Of a DNA stretch of 64,000 nucleotides, positions 52,401 to 61,173 are shown piece after piece. Within the stretch, counting starts at the first letter, position 1; each line of letters starts with the position of its first letter. The notes under the pieces are model-generated. The model was given only the letters and a program-made list of their open reading frames with translations. It made no database searches and was not told the DNA's origin. Origin of the DNA: Mycobacterium interjectum (GTDB lineage Bacteria > Actinomycetota > Actinomycetes > Mycobacteriales > Mycobacteriaceae); assembly GCA_002102225.1 (NCBI GenBank), contig LQPB01000028.1:62001-126000 (forward strand), given 5' to 3'. A program made the translations under genes and the position numbers.

Positions 52401-54284
52401 CTAGTCCACGACCTCCATGAGCAGCAGCGCCCCGCCCACTGTTCCGTCGGCCGAGCGAAACGACGTGCACACGACCCGTACCCGGGCCGCGCGGCCGCGA
52501 CGGGTGACGGCGTCCACCACCGTTTCGCCGGAGGCATCCGGGTCGACGAACGCGTTGCCGATGAGTGGCCGCACGCCGTCCAGCGGTAGGCCGATGTCCA
52601 GCTCGGTCAGCCGGCTTCCCGTGGTCTCGTCGGCCCGCAGACCCCAGAGGTCTTCGCAGCCCCGATTCCACACCACCACCCGCATCTCCCGGTCCACCAC
52701 GACCATCCCCGGCCGAACCGAGTTGATCAGCGAACCCAGGAAATTCTCGGCGTCGTCCAGTTCCACGCTGCGCTCGCGCAGGGCGTCGTTGATGGTGTGC
52801 AGCTCGTCGTTGGTGGACTGCAGCTCCTCGTTCATCGTCTCGAGCTCTTCGTTGGTGGACTGCAGCTCCTCGTTGGTGGTCTCGAGCTCCTCCACGGTGG
52901 ACTGCAGCTCCTCGTTGGTGGTCTCGAGTTCCTCGTTGGTGGATTGCAGTTCCTCGTAGGCCGCCTCGAGCTGGCGGTTCGTGTGCACGACCTTGTCGAG
53001 CAGGGCGCGTGTCGCGGTCACGTCGAAGAACACGATCGACACGCCGAGCAGACCATTTTCGGCATCGACGAGCGGATTGACGTGGATCTCGAACCACACG
53101 GTCTCGGCGCCTTGCCGCTGCCACTTGACGTCCGGAATCCGCGTCGCCCGCCGCTCCACCTTGGCCTGCTCCAGGTAGGCGCGCAGCTCCACCGGGCGGT
53201 AGGACACCTCGAGATCGCGCAGCAGCCGGCCGATGTCGCGAGCCGACAGGCCGAAGACGCTCTCCGCCTGCTGGTTGATCATGGCGACGGTGTCCTCGCC
53301 GGTGATCACGATCTGGGCGACCGGGCTGGCCCGAAAGGCCAAGTCGCGCACCGTGGTCAGGCCCGCCAGGTCAGCGCCGTGCTCGTAGGATGCGGCGGCC
53401 GGGTCGTAGCGGTCGACGCCGCCCTGGGCCCCGGCGACCTTGCGGAAGATTCGATTCTTGAGGCTCAAGGGGGCGAAGCGGTCGCTGTGGCTCAACAGCA
53501 TCTCGGCGTGCCCGAAGAACAGCGTGCCCTGCGGCGCTAGAGCGAAATGTAGGCGGCTCAACACGTTTCGCTGGGTCTCGGCGTTGAGGTACATCAGCGT
53601 GTTGCGGCAGACCAGCAGGTCGACGCGCGAGATCGGTGCGTCCTTGACCAGGTCGTTGCGCCCGAAGATGACCGCGCGGCGCAGATCCTTGTGGAAGGCG
53701 TAGCGACCGTTGGCCTGTTCGAAATAACGCGCCAACAGCTCGGGCGGCACCGACTCGACGGCCTTGGCGTCGTAGGTCGCGATGCGCGCATCGGCGAGCG
53801 CCTCCTCGTCGATGTCCGTGGCGTAAATCTTGACCCGCTGCCGGAACGCGTCGGGCCCCAGCGCCTCGGCCAGCAGCATGGCCAGCGAGTAGGCCTCCTG
53901 CCCGGACGCACATCCCGCGCTCCACACCCGGATCGGATCGTCGGGTCCGCGCTCGGCCAGCATCCGCGGAACGACCTCGGCGCCGAGGAATTCCCAGGCC
54001 TCCGGATCGCGGAAGAACGCGGTGACGTTGATGAGGATGGTGTTGAACAGCGCCGGGAACTCGTCCGAGCTGGCCTGCAGGGCGTCGAGGTACTCCTCGA
54101 ACGTGCCGTATCCCGCCTGATCCATGCGGTGGCGGACCCGACGCATGAGCGACGTGCGCTTGTAGCCCGTGAAGTCGAATCCGCGGGTGTCCCGCATGAA
54201 GCGCAACAAGGCCTCGAAGGCCTCGTCGGTCGTGCCGTCCATAACGTCCCGTTCGAAAGCGCGTTCGCCGAAGGACTTGAACAC
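52401..54284 (-). CDS. CheR-type methyltransferase fused to PAS, heptad coiled coil and second PAS domain
   Basis: A 627-residue cytosolic signalling protein. Residues about 15-280 are a CheR-like methyltransferase (GFDFTGYKRTSLMRRVRHRM; SAM motif IRVWSAGCASGQEAYSLAML; VCRNTLMYLN). A PAS domain follows at about 305-425, then a signalling helix with eight heptads of the LQSTNEE/LETTNEE type (about 443-498), then a second PAS domain to the end. There is no kinase or chemoreceptor nearby. The GTG at 54284 gives the longest form; an ATG at 54242 starts nearer the domain. It is the last gene of an operon with CheB and a STAS-ATPase fusion. Confidence 0.85.
   Translation of the reverse strand: MFKSFGERAFERDVMDGTTDEAFEALLRFMRDTRGFDFTGYKRTSLMRRVRHRMDQAGYGTFEEYLDALQASSDEFPALFNTILINVTAFFRDPEAWEFLGAEVVPRMLAERGPDDPIRVWSAGCASGQEAYSLAMLLAEALGPDAFRQRVKIYATDIDEEALADARIATYDAKAVESVPPELLARYFEQANGRYAFHKDLRRAVIFGRNDLVKDAPISRVDLLVCRNTLMYLNAETQRNVLSRLHFALAPQGTLFFGHAEMLLSHSDRFAPLSLKNRIFRKVAGAQGGVDRYDPAAASYEHGADLAGLTTVRDLAFRASPVAQIVITGEDTVAMINQQAESVFGLSARDIGRLLRDLEVSYRPVELRAYLEQAKVERRATRIPDVKWQRQGAETVWFEIHVNPLVDAENGLLGVSIVFFDVTATRALLDKVVHTNRQLEAAYEELQSTNEELETTNEELQSTVEELETTNEELQSTNEELETMNEELQSTNDELHTINDALRERSVELDDAENFLGSLINSVRPGMVVVDREMRVVVWNRGCEDLWGLRADETTGSRLTELDIGLPLDGVRPLIGNAFVDPDASGETVVDAVTRRGRAARVRVVCTSFRSADGTVGGALLLMEVVD
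52790..52958 (-). repeat. Tandem 21-bp repeats coding for a heptad coiled coil
   Basis: About eight imperfect 21-base units (minus strand CTGCAGTCCACCAACGAGGA and variants) lie in tandem inside the CheR-PAS gene. They encode alternating LQSTNEE and LETTNEE heptads. Such units can recombine and change number without breaking the frame, so the helix length may vary between strains. Confidence 0.8.
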
Positions 54285-54295
54285 TACCCGCGGCC

Positions 54296-55063
54296 CTAGA
54301 GCCGATTTTCGCTACCGACCAGCGCCCACACCGTCTTGCCCGACGGCGTCGGGGTGGCGCCCCAGGCTCGGCAGAGGGCCACCACAATGGCCAGCCCGGA
54401 GACGATTTCGGCGCCGCGGGAGGCGTCTTCATGCCGCTCCGGCAGGCGGTCGCTGCCATCCTCCACCGCGACGGTCACGGTGCCCCGATAGCTCTCCACC
54501 ACCAGGACGGGCGCGCTTTCGGTGTGGTGCAAGACGTTTTCGACGAAGACCGTCGCCACCGTGGTCGCGACCGGAATCAGGTCGCTGTTGTCCCAGTGGG
54601 TGAGCCAGTCGGTGATCAGCGCCCGGGCCAGGCCGACACCGACCCTCGAGGCGGGAAGCTCGCTGCGCGCCCGTCGCCGCAGCGGTATCGGCTGGGTGCA
54701 CACGGCCTGCAGCGCCGACTCCCGGTCGGGATATACCGGCACGTACCGGGTGACCCCGCCAGCGGCGATCGCGCGCCGGACCTGCGGGCACGCGCACACC
54801 AGCACCACCGGCACGTCCGGCCAGACACTCACGTGCCAGCGCGCGCTGGTGAACACCGACCAGGCCGACGCCGACGGCACCCGCAAGCGGTCGACGTCCA
54901 CCACCACCGCGCGCGGCTCCTCGAGCGCGGCCTTGACCACGGTGTCGCGGACGGTCCGATAGGTGGAGCTGTCTAGCACCCCGTCCGCCACCAGGATCAA
55001 CACATCGCGGTGCGGCGCTGCGTCGACGCGGATGGCCGGCCCGGACTCAACCATGGGCGTCAC
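54296..55063 (-). CDS. STAS domain fused to RsbW-type ATP-binding domain
   Basis: A 255-residue protein. The first 115 residues look like a STAS (anti-sigma antagonist) domain, with the loop DVDRLRVPSASAWSVF where RsbV-type proteins carry the phosphorylated serine. Residues about 135-255 form a GHKL ATPase: N-box VFVENVLHHTES, then VAVEDGSDRLP and GLAIVVALCRAWGATPTPSGKTVWA. Antagonist and kinase of a partner-switch system are thus on one chain. The start is GTG (55063) or ATG (55054). It overlaps the CheB gene and precedes the CheR gene by 11 bases. Confidence 0.82.
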   Translation of the reverse strand: MTPMVESGPAIRVDAAPHRDVLILVADGVLDSSTYRTVRDTVVKAALEEPRAVVVDVDRLRVPSASAWSVFTSARWHVSVWPDVPVVLVCACPQVRRAIAAGGVTRYVPVYPDRESALQAVCTQPIPLRRRARSELPASRVGVGLARALITDWLTHWDNSDLIPVATTVATVFVENVLHHTESAPVLVVESYRGTVTVAVEDGSDRLPERHEDASRGAEIVSGLAIVVALCRAWGATPTPSGKTVWALVGSENRL

Positions 55064-56066
55064 CGGGATGGGGGGCGGTGGCCGCGAGCCGGTCGCTGAG
55101 CACGTTCAGCGCCCGTTCGCTTTCCTCGGCCAGGGCGTTGTAGCGCCGGGAGACCGGACCGGGACCGGCCTTGTCGGCCATTTTTCGGCCCAACCGCGCT
55201 TTCTCCTGCAGGCTCCGTACCGCGACCCACAGCGCGCCGTCCACCTCGCTATCGCGCGCGCCCAGCAGCGCATCGGCCGTCCAGGCGTGACCGACCTGGC
55301 AGCGAAAGTGGCGCTCGCTGATCGAAACCAGCGAGCCGTTGCAGTCGGGACAGGTATATCCCGACGGCACCCCCAGGTGTCGGGTGTCGAAGTCGGTCGC
55401 GGACCGGGTGGCCATGGCGATTCGATTCTCCAGGTCCAGCGCAGCGTCTGGTTCCACGTCCGGATCCTCGATTTCTCGCTGGGAAAGCTCCTTGAGCACC
55501 GCGCCGATCTCGTCCGCGGCGGCCTGGCGGTCCAGCACGCCGGCGTCAAGCGCGTTGTTCGGCAGCGCCGCGAACAGCGCGTCCTCGGGTGACTGGCCGA
55601 CGGTGGTGCCGCCGCGCGCGCGGATGGCGGCCAGGCCCAGCACGCCGTCGTCGAGCACACCCGAGAGCAGCACCCCGATCGCGCGGGGGCCGTACGCGAC
55701 GGCGACCGAACGGAACAACGCGTTGATCGCGGGGCGGTACCCGTTCTCGGTGGGCCCCTGCGACAACACCACCCGGTGGTCGGCGACCAGCAAATGCCGG
55801 TCCGGGCGGCAGACGTAGATGTACGCGGGGCGCAGCGCCGCACCGTCCTCGGCGGTGAACGCGGGCAGCGGCCCGCGGCGGTCGATGATGCGGGCCAGCA
55901 CGCTGGGCGCGTCGGCCGGAACGTGCAGCACTACCAAGTACGCGTACGGCACATCGGGCGACAGGCCGGCGGCCATAGTCGAGAGCGCTTCGACGCCGCC
56001 CGCCGAGGCCCCGATCGCGACCACCCCGCGCAGGTCGCCATTGCCATTGGTCGCGTCAATCACCAC
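55047..56066 (-). CDS. CheB-type methylesterase without receiver domain
   Basis: A 339-residue protein whose residues 12-190 form a CheB catalytic domain: [10 protein letters not shown] holds the nucleophile serine, [11 protein letters not shown] the histidine and [13 protein letters not shown] the aspartate. The regulatory receiver domain of classical CheB is missing. The C-terminal part has a zinc-ribbon-like YTCPDCNGS and FRCQVGHAW. Mycobacteria lack flagella, so it probably demethylates or deamidates another target. Two adjacent GTG codons (56066, 56063) can start it. A GGTTA-N14-GGGTAG sequence (56097-56073) may be its promoter. Confidence 0.84.
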   Translation of the reverse strand: MVIDATNGNGDLRGVVAIGASAGGVEALSTMAAGLSPDVPYAYLVVLHVPADAPSVLARIIDRRGPLPAFTAEDGAALRPAYIYVCRPDRHLLVADHRVVLSQGPTENGYRPAINALFRSVAVAYGPRAIGVLLSGVLDDGVLGLAAIRARGGTTVGQSPEDALFAALPNNALDAGVLDRQAAADEIGAVLKELSQREIEDPDVEPDAALDLENRIAMATRSATDFDTRHLGVPSGYTCPDCNGSLVSISERHFRCQVGHAWTADALLGARDSEVDGALWVAVRSLQEKARLGRKMADKAGPGPVSRRYNALAEESERALNVLSDRLAATAPHPGDAHG

Positions 56067-56112
56067 CCTCGACTACCCCTACCAAGGGTACGTAACCGCG
56101 TCGTCGCTGGAT

Positions 56113-57193
56113 AGGTGCGCTGGCGCATACGGGTTCTTCGAACCGTACGACGGCTGGCTGGCCGAATACACGGCGGCGACATTCCTGACGACGCCGGGCA
56201 CCCGGACCCCGGTGTTCGTGCGGTTCTCCACGGTGGCCGGATCCCGCGGTTCGGCCGACACCGTGCGGGACGCGCGCGGGTTCGCCACCACGTTCTACAC
56301 CGAACAGGGCAACTACGACTTGGTGGGCAACAACTTTCCAGTCTTCTTCATCCAGGACGGCATCAAGTTCCCTGACTTCGTCCACGCCGTGAAGCCCGAG
56401 CCGCACAACGAGATACCGCAGGTCCGCCCACGACACGCTGTGGGACTTCGTCTCGCCGCAGCCCGAGACGCTGCACACCATCATGTGGCTGATGTCGGAT
56501 CGCGCGCTGCCGCGCAGTTACCGGATGATGCAGGGCTTCGGCGTGCACTCGCTGATCTGGGACGAATGCCAGAAGATCGCGGGCAAAGACCCCGATTACA
56601 ACCGGCGCGACCTGTGGGAGGCGATCGAGTCCGGCCAGTATCCGGAGTGGGAGCTCGGGGTGCAGCTGGTGGCGGAGGCGGACGAGTTCGCGTTCGACTT
56701 CAACCTGCTCGATGCCACGAAAATCATTCCGGAGGAACAGGTTTTGGTGCGGCCCGTGGGCAAGATGGTGTTGAATCGCAACCCGGACAATTTCTTCGCC
56801 GAGACCGAGCAGGTGGCTTTCCACACCGCCAACGTGGTGCCGGGGATCGACTTCACCAACGACCCGCTGCTGCAGTTCCGCAACTTCTCCTATCTCGACA
56901 CCCAGCTGATCCGCCTCGGCGGCCCCAACTTTGCGCAGCTGCCGGTGAACCGCCCGGTGGCCGACGTCCGAAACAACCAGCAGGAGGGCTACTCTCAGCA
57001 CGCGATCCCGCAGGGCCGGTCCAGCTACTACAAGAACACCCTCGGTGGCGGCTGCCCGGCGCTGGCCGATGATGACGTCTTCCGCCATTACACGCAGCGG
57101 ATCGACGGCGCCGCGAAGCGCAAGCGCGCGAAGTCCTTCGAGAATCACTACAGCCAGGCGCGGATGTTCTGGAAGAGCATTGCCGGGTTTTGA
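56113..57193 (+). pseudogene. Catalase (KatE type) relic, truncated at both ends and frameshifted
   Basis: Two frames together read as the middle of a monofunctional haem catalase. Frame one (56113-56421) starts at [20 protein letters not shown] and includes the active-site Asn in [15 protein letters not shown]. After CCGCAG at 56421 about five bases are missing and reading continues in another frame to 57193, including the haem-ligand Tyr in [10 protein letters not shown]. The N-terminal arm with the catalytic histidine is gone, and the C-terminal end stops at HYSQARMFWKSI followed by AGF. The protein would be inactive. The relic begins directly beside the CheB start, suggesting a deletion at 56067-56112. 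Confidence 0.85.
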
Positions 57194-57212
57194 CCGGCGG
57201 GGGGCCGGGAAT
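57186..57212 (+). promoter_or_regulatory. Sigma-F-like promoter before the Rho-N/SAP-like gene
   Basis: GGTTT (57186-57190), 16 bases, then GGGAAT (57207-57212) differ from GGTTT-N16-GGGTAT by one base. It lies partly in the catalase relic, 26 bases before the start at 57239. Confidence 0.5.
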
Positions 57213-57238
57213 TCTCGCAAACGTCGAAAGGATGGATC

Positions 57239-57496
57239 ATGCCGCGTTCGTCGATCAACGACGAAAAGATGTATCAGGATCTGCGGAAAAAGGGCGACTC
57301 GAAGGAAAAGGCCGCGCGGATCTCCAATGCGGCCGCCAGCCGGGGCAAGTCGTCGGTCGGGCGCAAGGGCGGCAAGTCCGGGTCATACCAGGACTGGACC
57401 GTTCCGGAGCTGAGGAAGAGGGCCAAAGAGCTTGGCATGTCGGGCTATTCGAGCCTGACCAAGGACAAGCTGGTCGCCAAACTGCGCAACCACTGA
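57239..57496 (+). CDS. Small basic protein with Rho-N/SAP-like domain
   Basis: An 85-residue, lysine-rich protein. The C-terminal half, WTVPELRKRAKELGMSGYSS then LTKDKLVAKLRNH, is a Rho termination factor N-terminal/SAP-like helix-extended-loop-helix, usually a nucleic-acid-binding module. The N-terminal half, with SINDEKMYQDLRKKGDSKEKAARISNAAA, matches small stress proteins of actinobacteria. AAAGGATGG lies at good distance from the ATG. It probably binds DNA or RNA under stress. Confidence 0.85.
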   Translation: MPRSSINDEKMYQDLRKKGDSKEKAARISNAAASRGKSSVGRKGGKSGSYQDWTVPELRKRAKELGMSGYSSLTKDKLVAKLRNH

Positions 57497-57517
57497 CCGG
57501 CGCGGGCCCCGGCCCGC

Positions 57518-58093
57518 TCAGCCGGTGAGGCCCAACCGGTCGGCCAGCACCAGAAACGCGACCGCGTAATCGTTGTCGGCGGTGCGGGCCCTGATGTGTT
57601 CCCAGTCCAGCCGTTCGCGCACCGCCCGGACGGCCGGAAGCAGCTTCGCGAAGTCGCAGTGGTGTTCGCCCAGGGAACGCAGCTTTTGGATGACCACCAT
57701 GGTGGGTGGGAGCACGGGCATCGCGATGGCCAGCACGTCGCGCTGCTCGGCGTGGTCCAGCGTCGCCGCTTCCACGCGTTCGCCGTTGATGCGATGCAGG
57801 ATGTCCACGACCGTATCGCCGTTGCGCGCCTTGAACAGCCAGTCCTCGGGGGGATGCTCGATGGCGAATCCGGCGCCGGCGAGGGTGGCTTCGGCGCTGG
57901 CCACGTCGGACTCGGCCACCACCAGATCGACGTCGTGGCTGGGTTCCGGCGCCCCGAAGGCCCACAGGGCATAGCTGCCGGCCAGGGCGAATCGCGGCCC
58001 GTTCTCCTTGAGCGCGGAGGCCGCACCGCGCAACGCTTCTCGCAGGTGCGCGCAGGAAACGGGCACATCCGTGGGCGTTTCGGTCGGTGTCAT
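57518..58093 (-). CDS. Nucleotidyltransferase-fold protein, orphan
   Basis: A 191-residue protein with the signature of the DNA polymerase beta-like nucleotidyltransferase fold: FALAGSYALWAFGAPEPSHDVDLVV near residue 35, giving GS and the DVD metal pair, and a third acidic residue in VVDILHRING. Relatives include AbiEii/MenT toxins and tRNA-modifying enzymes. No HEPN or antitoxin gene lies next to it, so a toxin role is unproven. A sigma-F-like promoter precedes it. Confidence 0.78.
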   Translation of the reverse strand: MTPTETPTDVPVSCAHLREALRGAASALKENGPRFALAGSYALWAFGAPEPSHDVDLVVAESDVASAEATLAGAGFAIEHPPEDWLFKARNGDTVVDILHRINGERVEAATLDHAEQRDVLAIAMPVLPPTMVVIQKLRSLGEHHCDFAKLLPAVRAVRERLDWEHIRARTADNDYAVAFLVLADRLGLTG

Positions 58094-58105
58094 CGTGCAT
58101 AGGTC

Positions 58106-58131
58106 ATACCCCTACCCCGGGGGATGCAACC
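58106..58131 (-). promoter_or_regulatory. Sigma-F-like promoter of the nucleotidyltransferase gene
   Basis: On the minus strand GGTTG (58131-58127), 15 bases, and a perfect GGGTAT (58111-58106) lie 12 bases before the ATG at 58093. The leader would be only a few bases long. Confidence 0.55.
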
Positions 58132-58294
58132 GGGCCTAGCCGCGCTCGGTGCCGCTCGTACTTCGTTTAAGCGGCGGTGAGACGGGCAACCTTTGGGTTA
58201 TGTCAGCCCCCGTGTGTCGCACCCACCGTGCCCACCGGGGGGTCGCGGGGGATTGCCGCGGGCAATCGGAGGGATCGTCGGCGGGTGGTGGCTT

Positions 58295-59239
58295 GTGACG
58301 GCGGGGTTGGTGAAGCACTGGCTGGAGTCGGGACGACTCGAGTTGCCGCTTCCCGCCTCCGGGCGCACGGCCGAACGCTGGCAGCGGCTGGCCCGGCTGG
58401 CCGAGGACGACATCGTGGCGGCCCGGATCGCCGAGTCCCACGTTGACGCGGTCGCGATCCTGCACGAACTGGGCGGCAAGCCGCCCGATTCCGGGCAGTT
58501 GTGGGGCGTGTGGGCGGCCGAGTCCCCCGACGCCACGCTGATCGCCACCACAATCGGCGGCGGCGCGGTCGTCCTCAACGGCACCAAGGTGTGGTGTTCG
58601 GGCGCCGGGTTCTGCACCCACGCGCTGGTGACCGCGCGGCTGGACGACGGAAGGCGGGGCCTGTTCGCCGTGTCGGTCGCCGAGCCGGCCGTCAAGGCGC
58701 TGCCGACCACGTGGTGGAACGTCGGCATGGCCGGCAGCGACACCAGGGCAGTGCAATTCACCAACGCCCAGGCCGTCGCCGTCGGCGATCCCGACGGCTA
58801 CTTCGACCGACCGGGATTCTGGCACGGCGCGATCGGCGTGGCCGCTTGCTGGCTCGGCGGCGCGCGCCGGGTCGCCGAGCCGCTGTATCGCTGCGCCACA
58901 AGCAAATCGGCGGACGCGTATTCGCTGGCACACCTGGGCGCCGTGGACGCCGCGCTCGCCGCGGGCGAGGCGATCCTGGCCGCGGCGGCGATGCAGATCG
59001 ACTCGGACCCGTTCGACCGGTCCGACACCGCCCAACTGCTGGCCCGCCGCGCCCGCACGGTGGTGGAACACGCGGCCGACGAGGCCATCACGCGCACCGG
59101 CCGCGCCCTGGGACCCGGCCCGCTGTGCCAGGACGGCCGGCACGCCCAGCGGGTCGCCGACCTGACCATCTACATCCGGCAAAGCCACGCCGAGCGGGAC
59201 CTGGCCGAGCTCGGCAGACTCGTCGGGCGGCCGCAATGA
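58295..59239 (+). CDS. Short acyl-CoA dehydrogenase-like protein
   Basis: A 314-residue protein with ACAD similarity (LWGVWAAESPDATLIATTIGGGAVVLNGTKVWCSGAGF and GGARRVAEPLYRCA). It is shorter than normal FadE proteins and lacks the C-terminal EGTxQIQ segment, so it may not be a classical dehydrogenase. The GTG at 58295 is chosen; the frame is open to 58193. It is coupled (ATGA) to the PIG-L gene. Such ACAD-like/PIG-L pairs occur in glycan-modifying clusters in other bacteria. GTTT-N15-GGGCAA at 58165-58189 may be its promoter. Confidence 0.75.
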   Translation: MTAGLVKHWLESGRLELPLPASGRTAERWQRLARLAEDDIVAARIAESHVDAVAILHELGGKPPDSGQLWGVWAAESPDATLIATTIGGGAVVLNGTKVWCSGAGFCTHALVTARLDDGRRGLFAVSVAEPAVKALPTTWWNVGMAGSDTRAVQFTNAQAVAVGDPDGYFDRPGFWHGAIGVAACWLGGARRVAEPLYRCATSKSADAYSLAHLGAVDAALAAGEAILAAAAMQIDSDPFDRSDTAQLLARRARTVVEHAADEAITRTGRALGPGPLCQDGRHAQRVADLTIYIRQSHAERDLAELGRLVGRPQ

Positions 59240-60030
59240 CCACCCTCGAGCGCCCCCGGGCAATCCTTCCGGCAAGCAATCGCGCCAAGTTCGCGGCCAA
59301 GCCGCTGACCCGCGGCGGCACCCCGGTCCCGGTGTGGCTGGCCGCCCTCGACGGCCAACCACCGCCGCCTTTGGACCTGAGCGCGTGCCCCGGGCTGGTC
59401 GTCGTGGCACCCCACCCGGACGACGAGACGCTGGGCCTCGGCGCGACGATCGCTGCGCTGGTCGCTGCGGGCGTCGACGTGCGGGTCATCACGGTCAGCG
59501 ACGGCGGTGCCACCCGCCCCGGCGCCACACCGCAGGAGCGGGCGCGTGCGGAAATCACACGTCGGTACGAATTACGCAGGGCTACAAGCATTTTAGGCGT
59601 CCCGCCCCCGGTGGCGCTGGGTCTGCCCGATGGCGAGCTGGCCGACCACGAGGGCCGAGTCACCGACTTGCTCACGGAAATCCTCGAGGACGCCGCGCCC
59701 GGGACCTGGTGCGCCGCCACCTGGCGGGGCGACGGGCACCCCGACCACGAAGCCGTGGGGCGTGCGGCCGCCGAGGCCTGCGAGCGCACCGGCGTGACGC
59801 TGCTCGAATACCCGGTGTGGATGTGGCACTGGGCCAGCCCGGCCGATCCCGCGGTGCCGTGGGACCGGGCCCATTCGGTGGGTGTTCCCGGGTGGGCGCT
59901 GGAGCGCAAACGCGTTGCGGCCCATTGTTTTCGCAGCCAACTCGAGCCCGCGCACATAGGCGCCCCGCCCGTGTTGCCGCCCTTCGTGCTGCACCGGCTG
60001 CTCGCCGTGGGCGAGGTGGTGTTCGGCTAG
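59236..60030 (+). CDS. PIG-L-family deacetylase
   Basis: A 264-residue zinc-dependent deacetylase of the GlcNAc-PI deacetylase (LmbE/MshB) family. The metal motif is VVAPHPDDETLGLGA near residue 58, and the third ligand is in GDGHPDHEAVG near residue 170. Relatives remove acetyl groups from GlcNAc-inositol or sugar-lipid substrates. It overlaps the preceding gene by four bases and precedes the phosphoesterase by three. Confidence 0.87.
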   Translation: MTTLERPRAILPASNRAKFAAKPLTRGGTPVPVWLAALDGQPPPPLDLSACPGLVVVAPHPDDETLGLGATIAALVAAGVDVRVITVSDGGATRPGATPQERARAEITRRYELRRATSILGVPPPVALGLPDGELADHEGRVTDLLTEILEDAAPGTWCAATWRGDGHPDHEAVGRAAAEACERTGVTLLEYPVWMWHWASPADPAVPWDRAHSVGVPGWALERKRVAAHCFRSQLEPAHIGAPPVLPPFVLHRLLAVGEVVFG

Positions 60031-60033
60031 CCG

Positions 60034-60798
60034 ATGCGAGTAGCGACCTTCAACATCTTGCACGGCCGCACCCTCGGCGACGGGGTCCATCCCGCGCGGT
60101 TGGCCGAGTGCGTGCGCCGCCTTGATCCCGACGTGCTTTCCCTGCAGGAGGTCGACTGCGACCAGCCGCGTTCGTCGCTCGCGGACCTCACCGCGGTGGC
60201 GGCCGAGGCGATGGGAGCGGTGGAGCACCGGTTCGTGGCCGCGATCTCCGGCACCCCGGGAGCGACCCGGATGGCCGCCACCGGCCACGAACAGCCCGGG
60301 ACCGCCGCCTACGGCATCGCGCTGCTGTCGCGGTTTCCGGCGGCCAGTTGGCAGGTGGTGCGGTTGCCGCGAATTCCCATGCGGTTTCCGATGTACCTGC
60401 CGGGACCGAACCGGGTGATGGTCGTCGACGAGGAACCGCGGGCGGCGGTGATCGCGCAGCTGCACACCCCCTGGGGCGGGCTGACCGTGGCCAACACGCA
60501 TCTGTCCTTCGTGCCCGGCTGGAATCGGCGCCAGCTGCGCCGGCTGATCAGCGACCTGCGCGGCTTCCCGGGTCCCCGGTTGCTGACCGGTGACCTGAAC
60601 ATGCCGCCCGACGCGGTGCGCCGCTGGTCGCGGATGCGACCGCTCGCCGTGGCCGCGACGTTTCCCGCCGACACCCCGCGCCGCCAGCTCGACCACATCC
60701 TGACCGACGACGCCGGCCTGCGCGGCGGCGCCGTGGAGTCCGAAGTGATGCCGATCTCCGATCACCGGCCGCTGCTGGTCGACCTGCAACGAGCGTGA
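60034..60798 (+). CDS. Endonuclease/exonuclease/phosphatase-family protein
   Basis: A 254-residue Mg-dependent phosphoesterase. RVATFNILHG opens the fold, LSLQEVD holds the metal-binding Glu, VANTHLSFVPG a catalytic His, LTGDLNMPP the Asp/Asn pair, and ISDHRPLLVD the final Asp-His. Substrates range from DNA to phospholipids and inositol phosphates. The operon with a PIG-L deacetylase favours a lipid or sugar phosphate; this is inferred. Confidence 0.86.
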   Translation: MRVATFNILHGRTLGDGVHPARLAECVRRLDPDVLSLQEVDCDQPRSSLADLTAVAAEAMGAVEHRFVAAISGTPGATRMAATGHEQPGTAAYGIALLSRFPAASWQVVRLPRIPMRFPMYLPGPNRVMVVDEEPRAAVIAQLHTPWGGLTVANTHLSFVPGWNRRQLRRLISDLRGFPGPRLLTGDLNMPPDAVRRWSRMRPLAVAATFPADTPRRQLDHILTDDAGLRGGAVESEVMPISDHRPLLVDLQRA

Positions 60799-60807
60799 GC
60801 GTCGCGC

Positions 60808-61095
60808 CTACCCGCCGCCGCGTCCCATCGAATCGAGTCGACGTCGAACGCGGTCGATGTCCTCGCACGAGGGCATCTGGGCGGTGATCTTGGTGATCTC
60901 CACGCCGACGTCGGCGTTGTCGATGGGCCGACGCGGGCGCGCGACCAGTGCGCCGGCGATCGCCGCGACGTCGTCGCTGCAGATCCGCCGCGGCAGCAGC
61001 GCCAACAGCGGCACGTGGCCGAGGGCGGGCGCGTGGGCCGGGTAGCCGGCACGCAGGAACGCGACGATGCTCGTTACCCCGTCGCGCAAGCCCAT
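60808..61095 (-). CDS. DUF3349 protein
   Basis: A 95-residue acidic-basic helical protein matching the mycobacterial DUF3349 family (MGLRDGVTSIVAFLRAGYP; LLALLPRRICSDDVAAIAGAL). The ATG at 61095 follows AAGAGGT at proper spacing; the frame is open to 61170. It is a small soluble protein of unknown role. A GGTTT-N14-GGGTTA sequence (61168-61144) may be its promoter. Confidence 0.83.
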   Translation of the reverse strand: MGLRDGVTSIVAFLRAGYPAHAPALGHVPLLALLPRRICSDDVAAIAGALVARPRRPIDNADVGVEITKITAQMPSCEDIDRVRRRLDSMGRGGG

Positions 61096-61173
61096 GTCCG
61101 ACCTCTTCCACTGCACGGCCCCGGCCGCTTGTCTTGCCACGAATAACCCGGTGCGCCGCTTTGAAACCAAAAA

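Noticed and set aside
52790..52958. CRISPR-like array
   Set aside because: The repeats are contiguous 21-bp coding units without spacers, inside an open reading frame.
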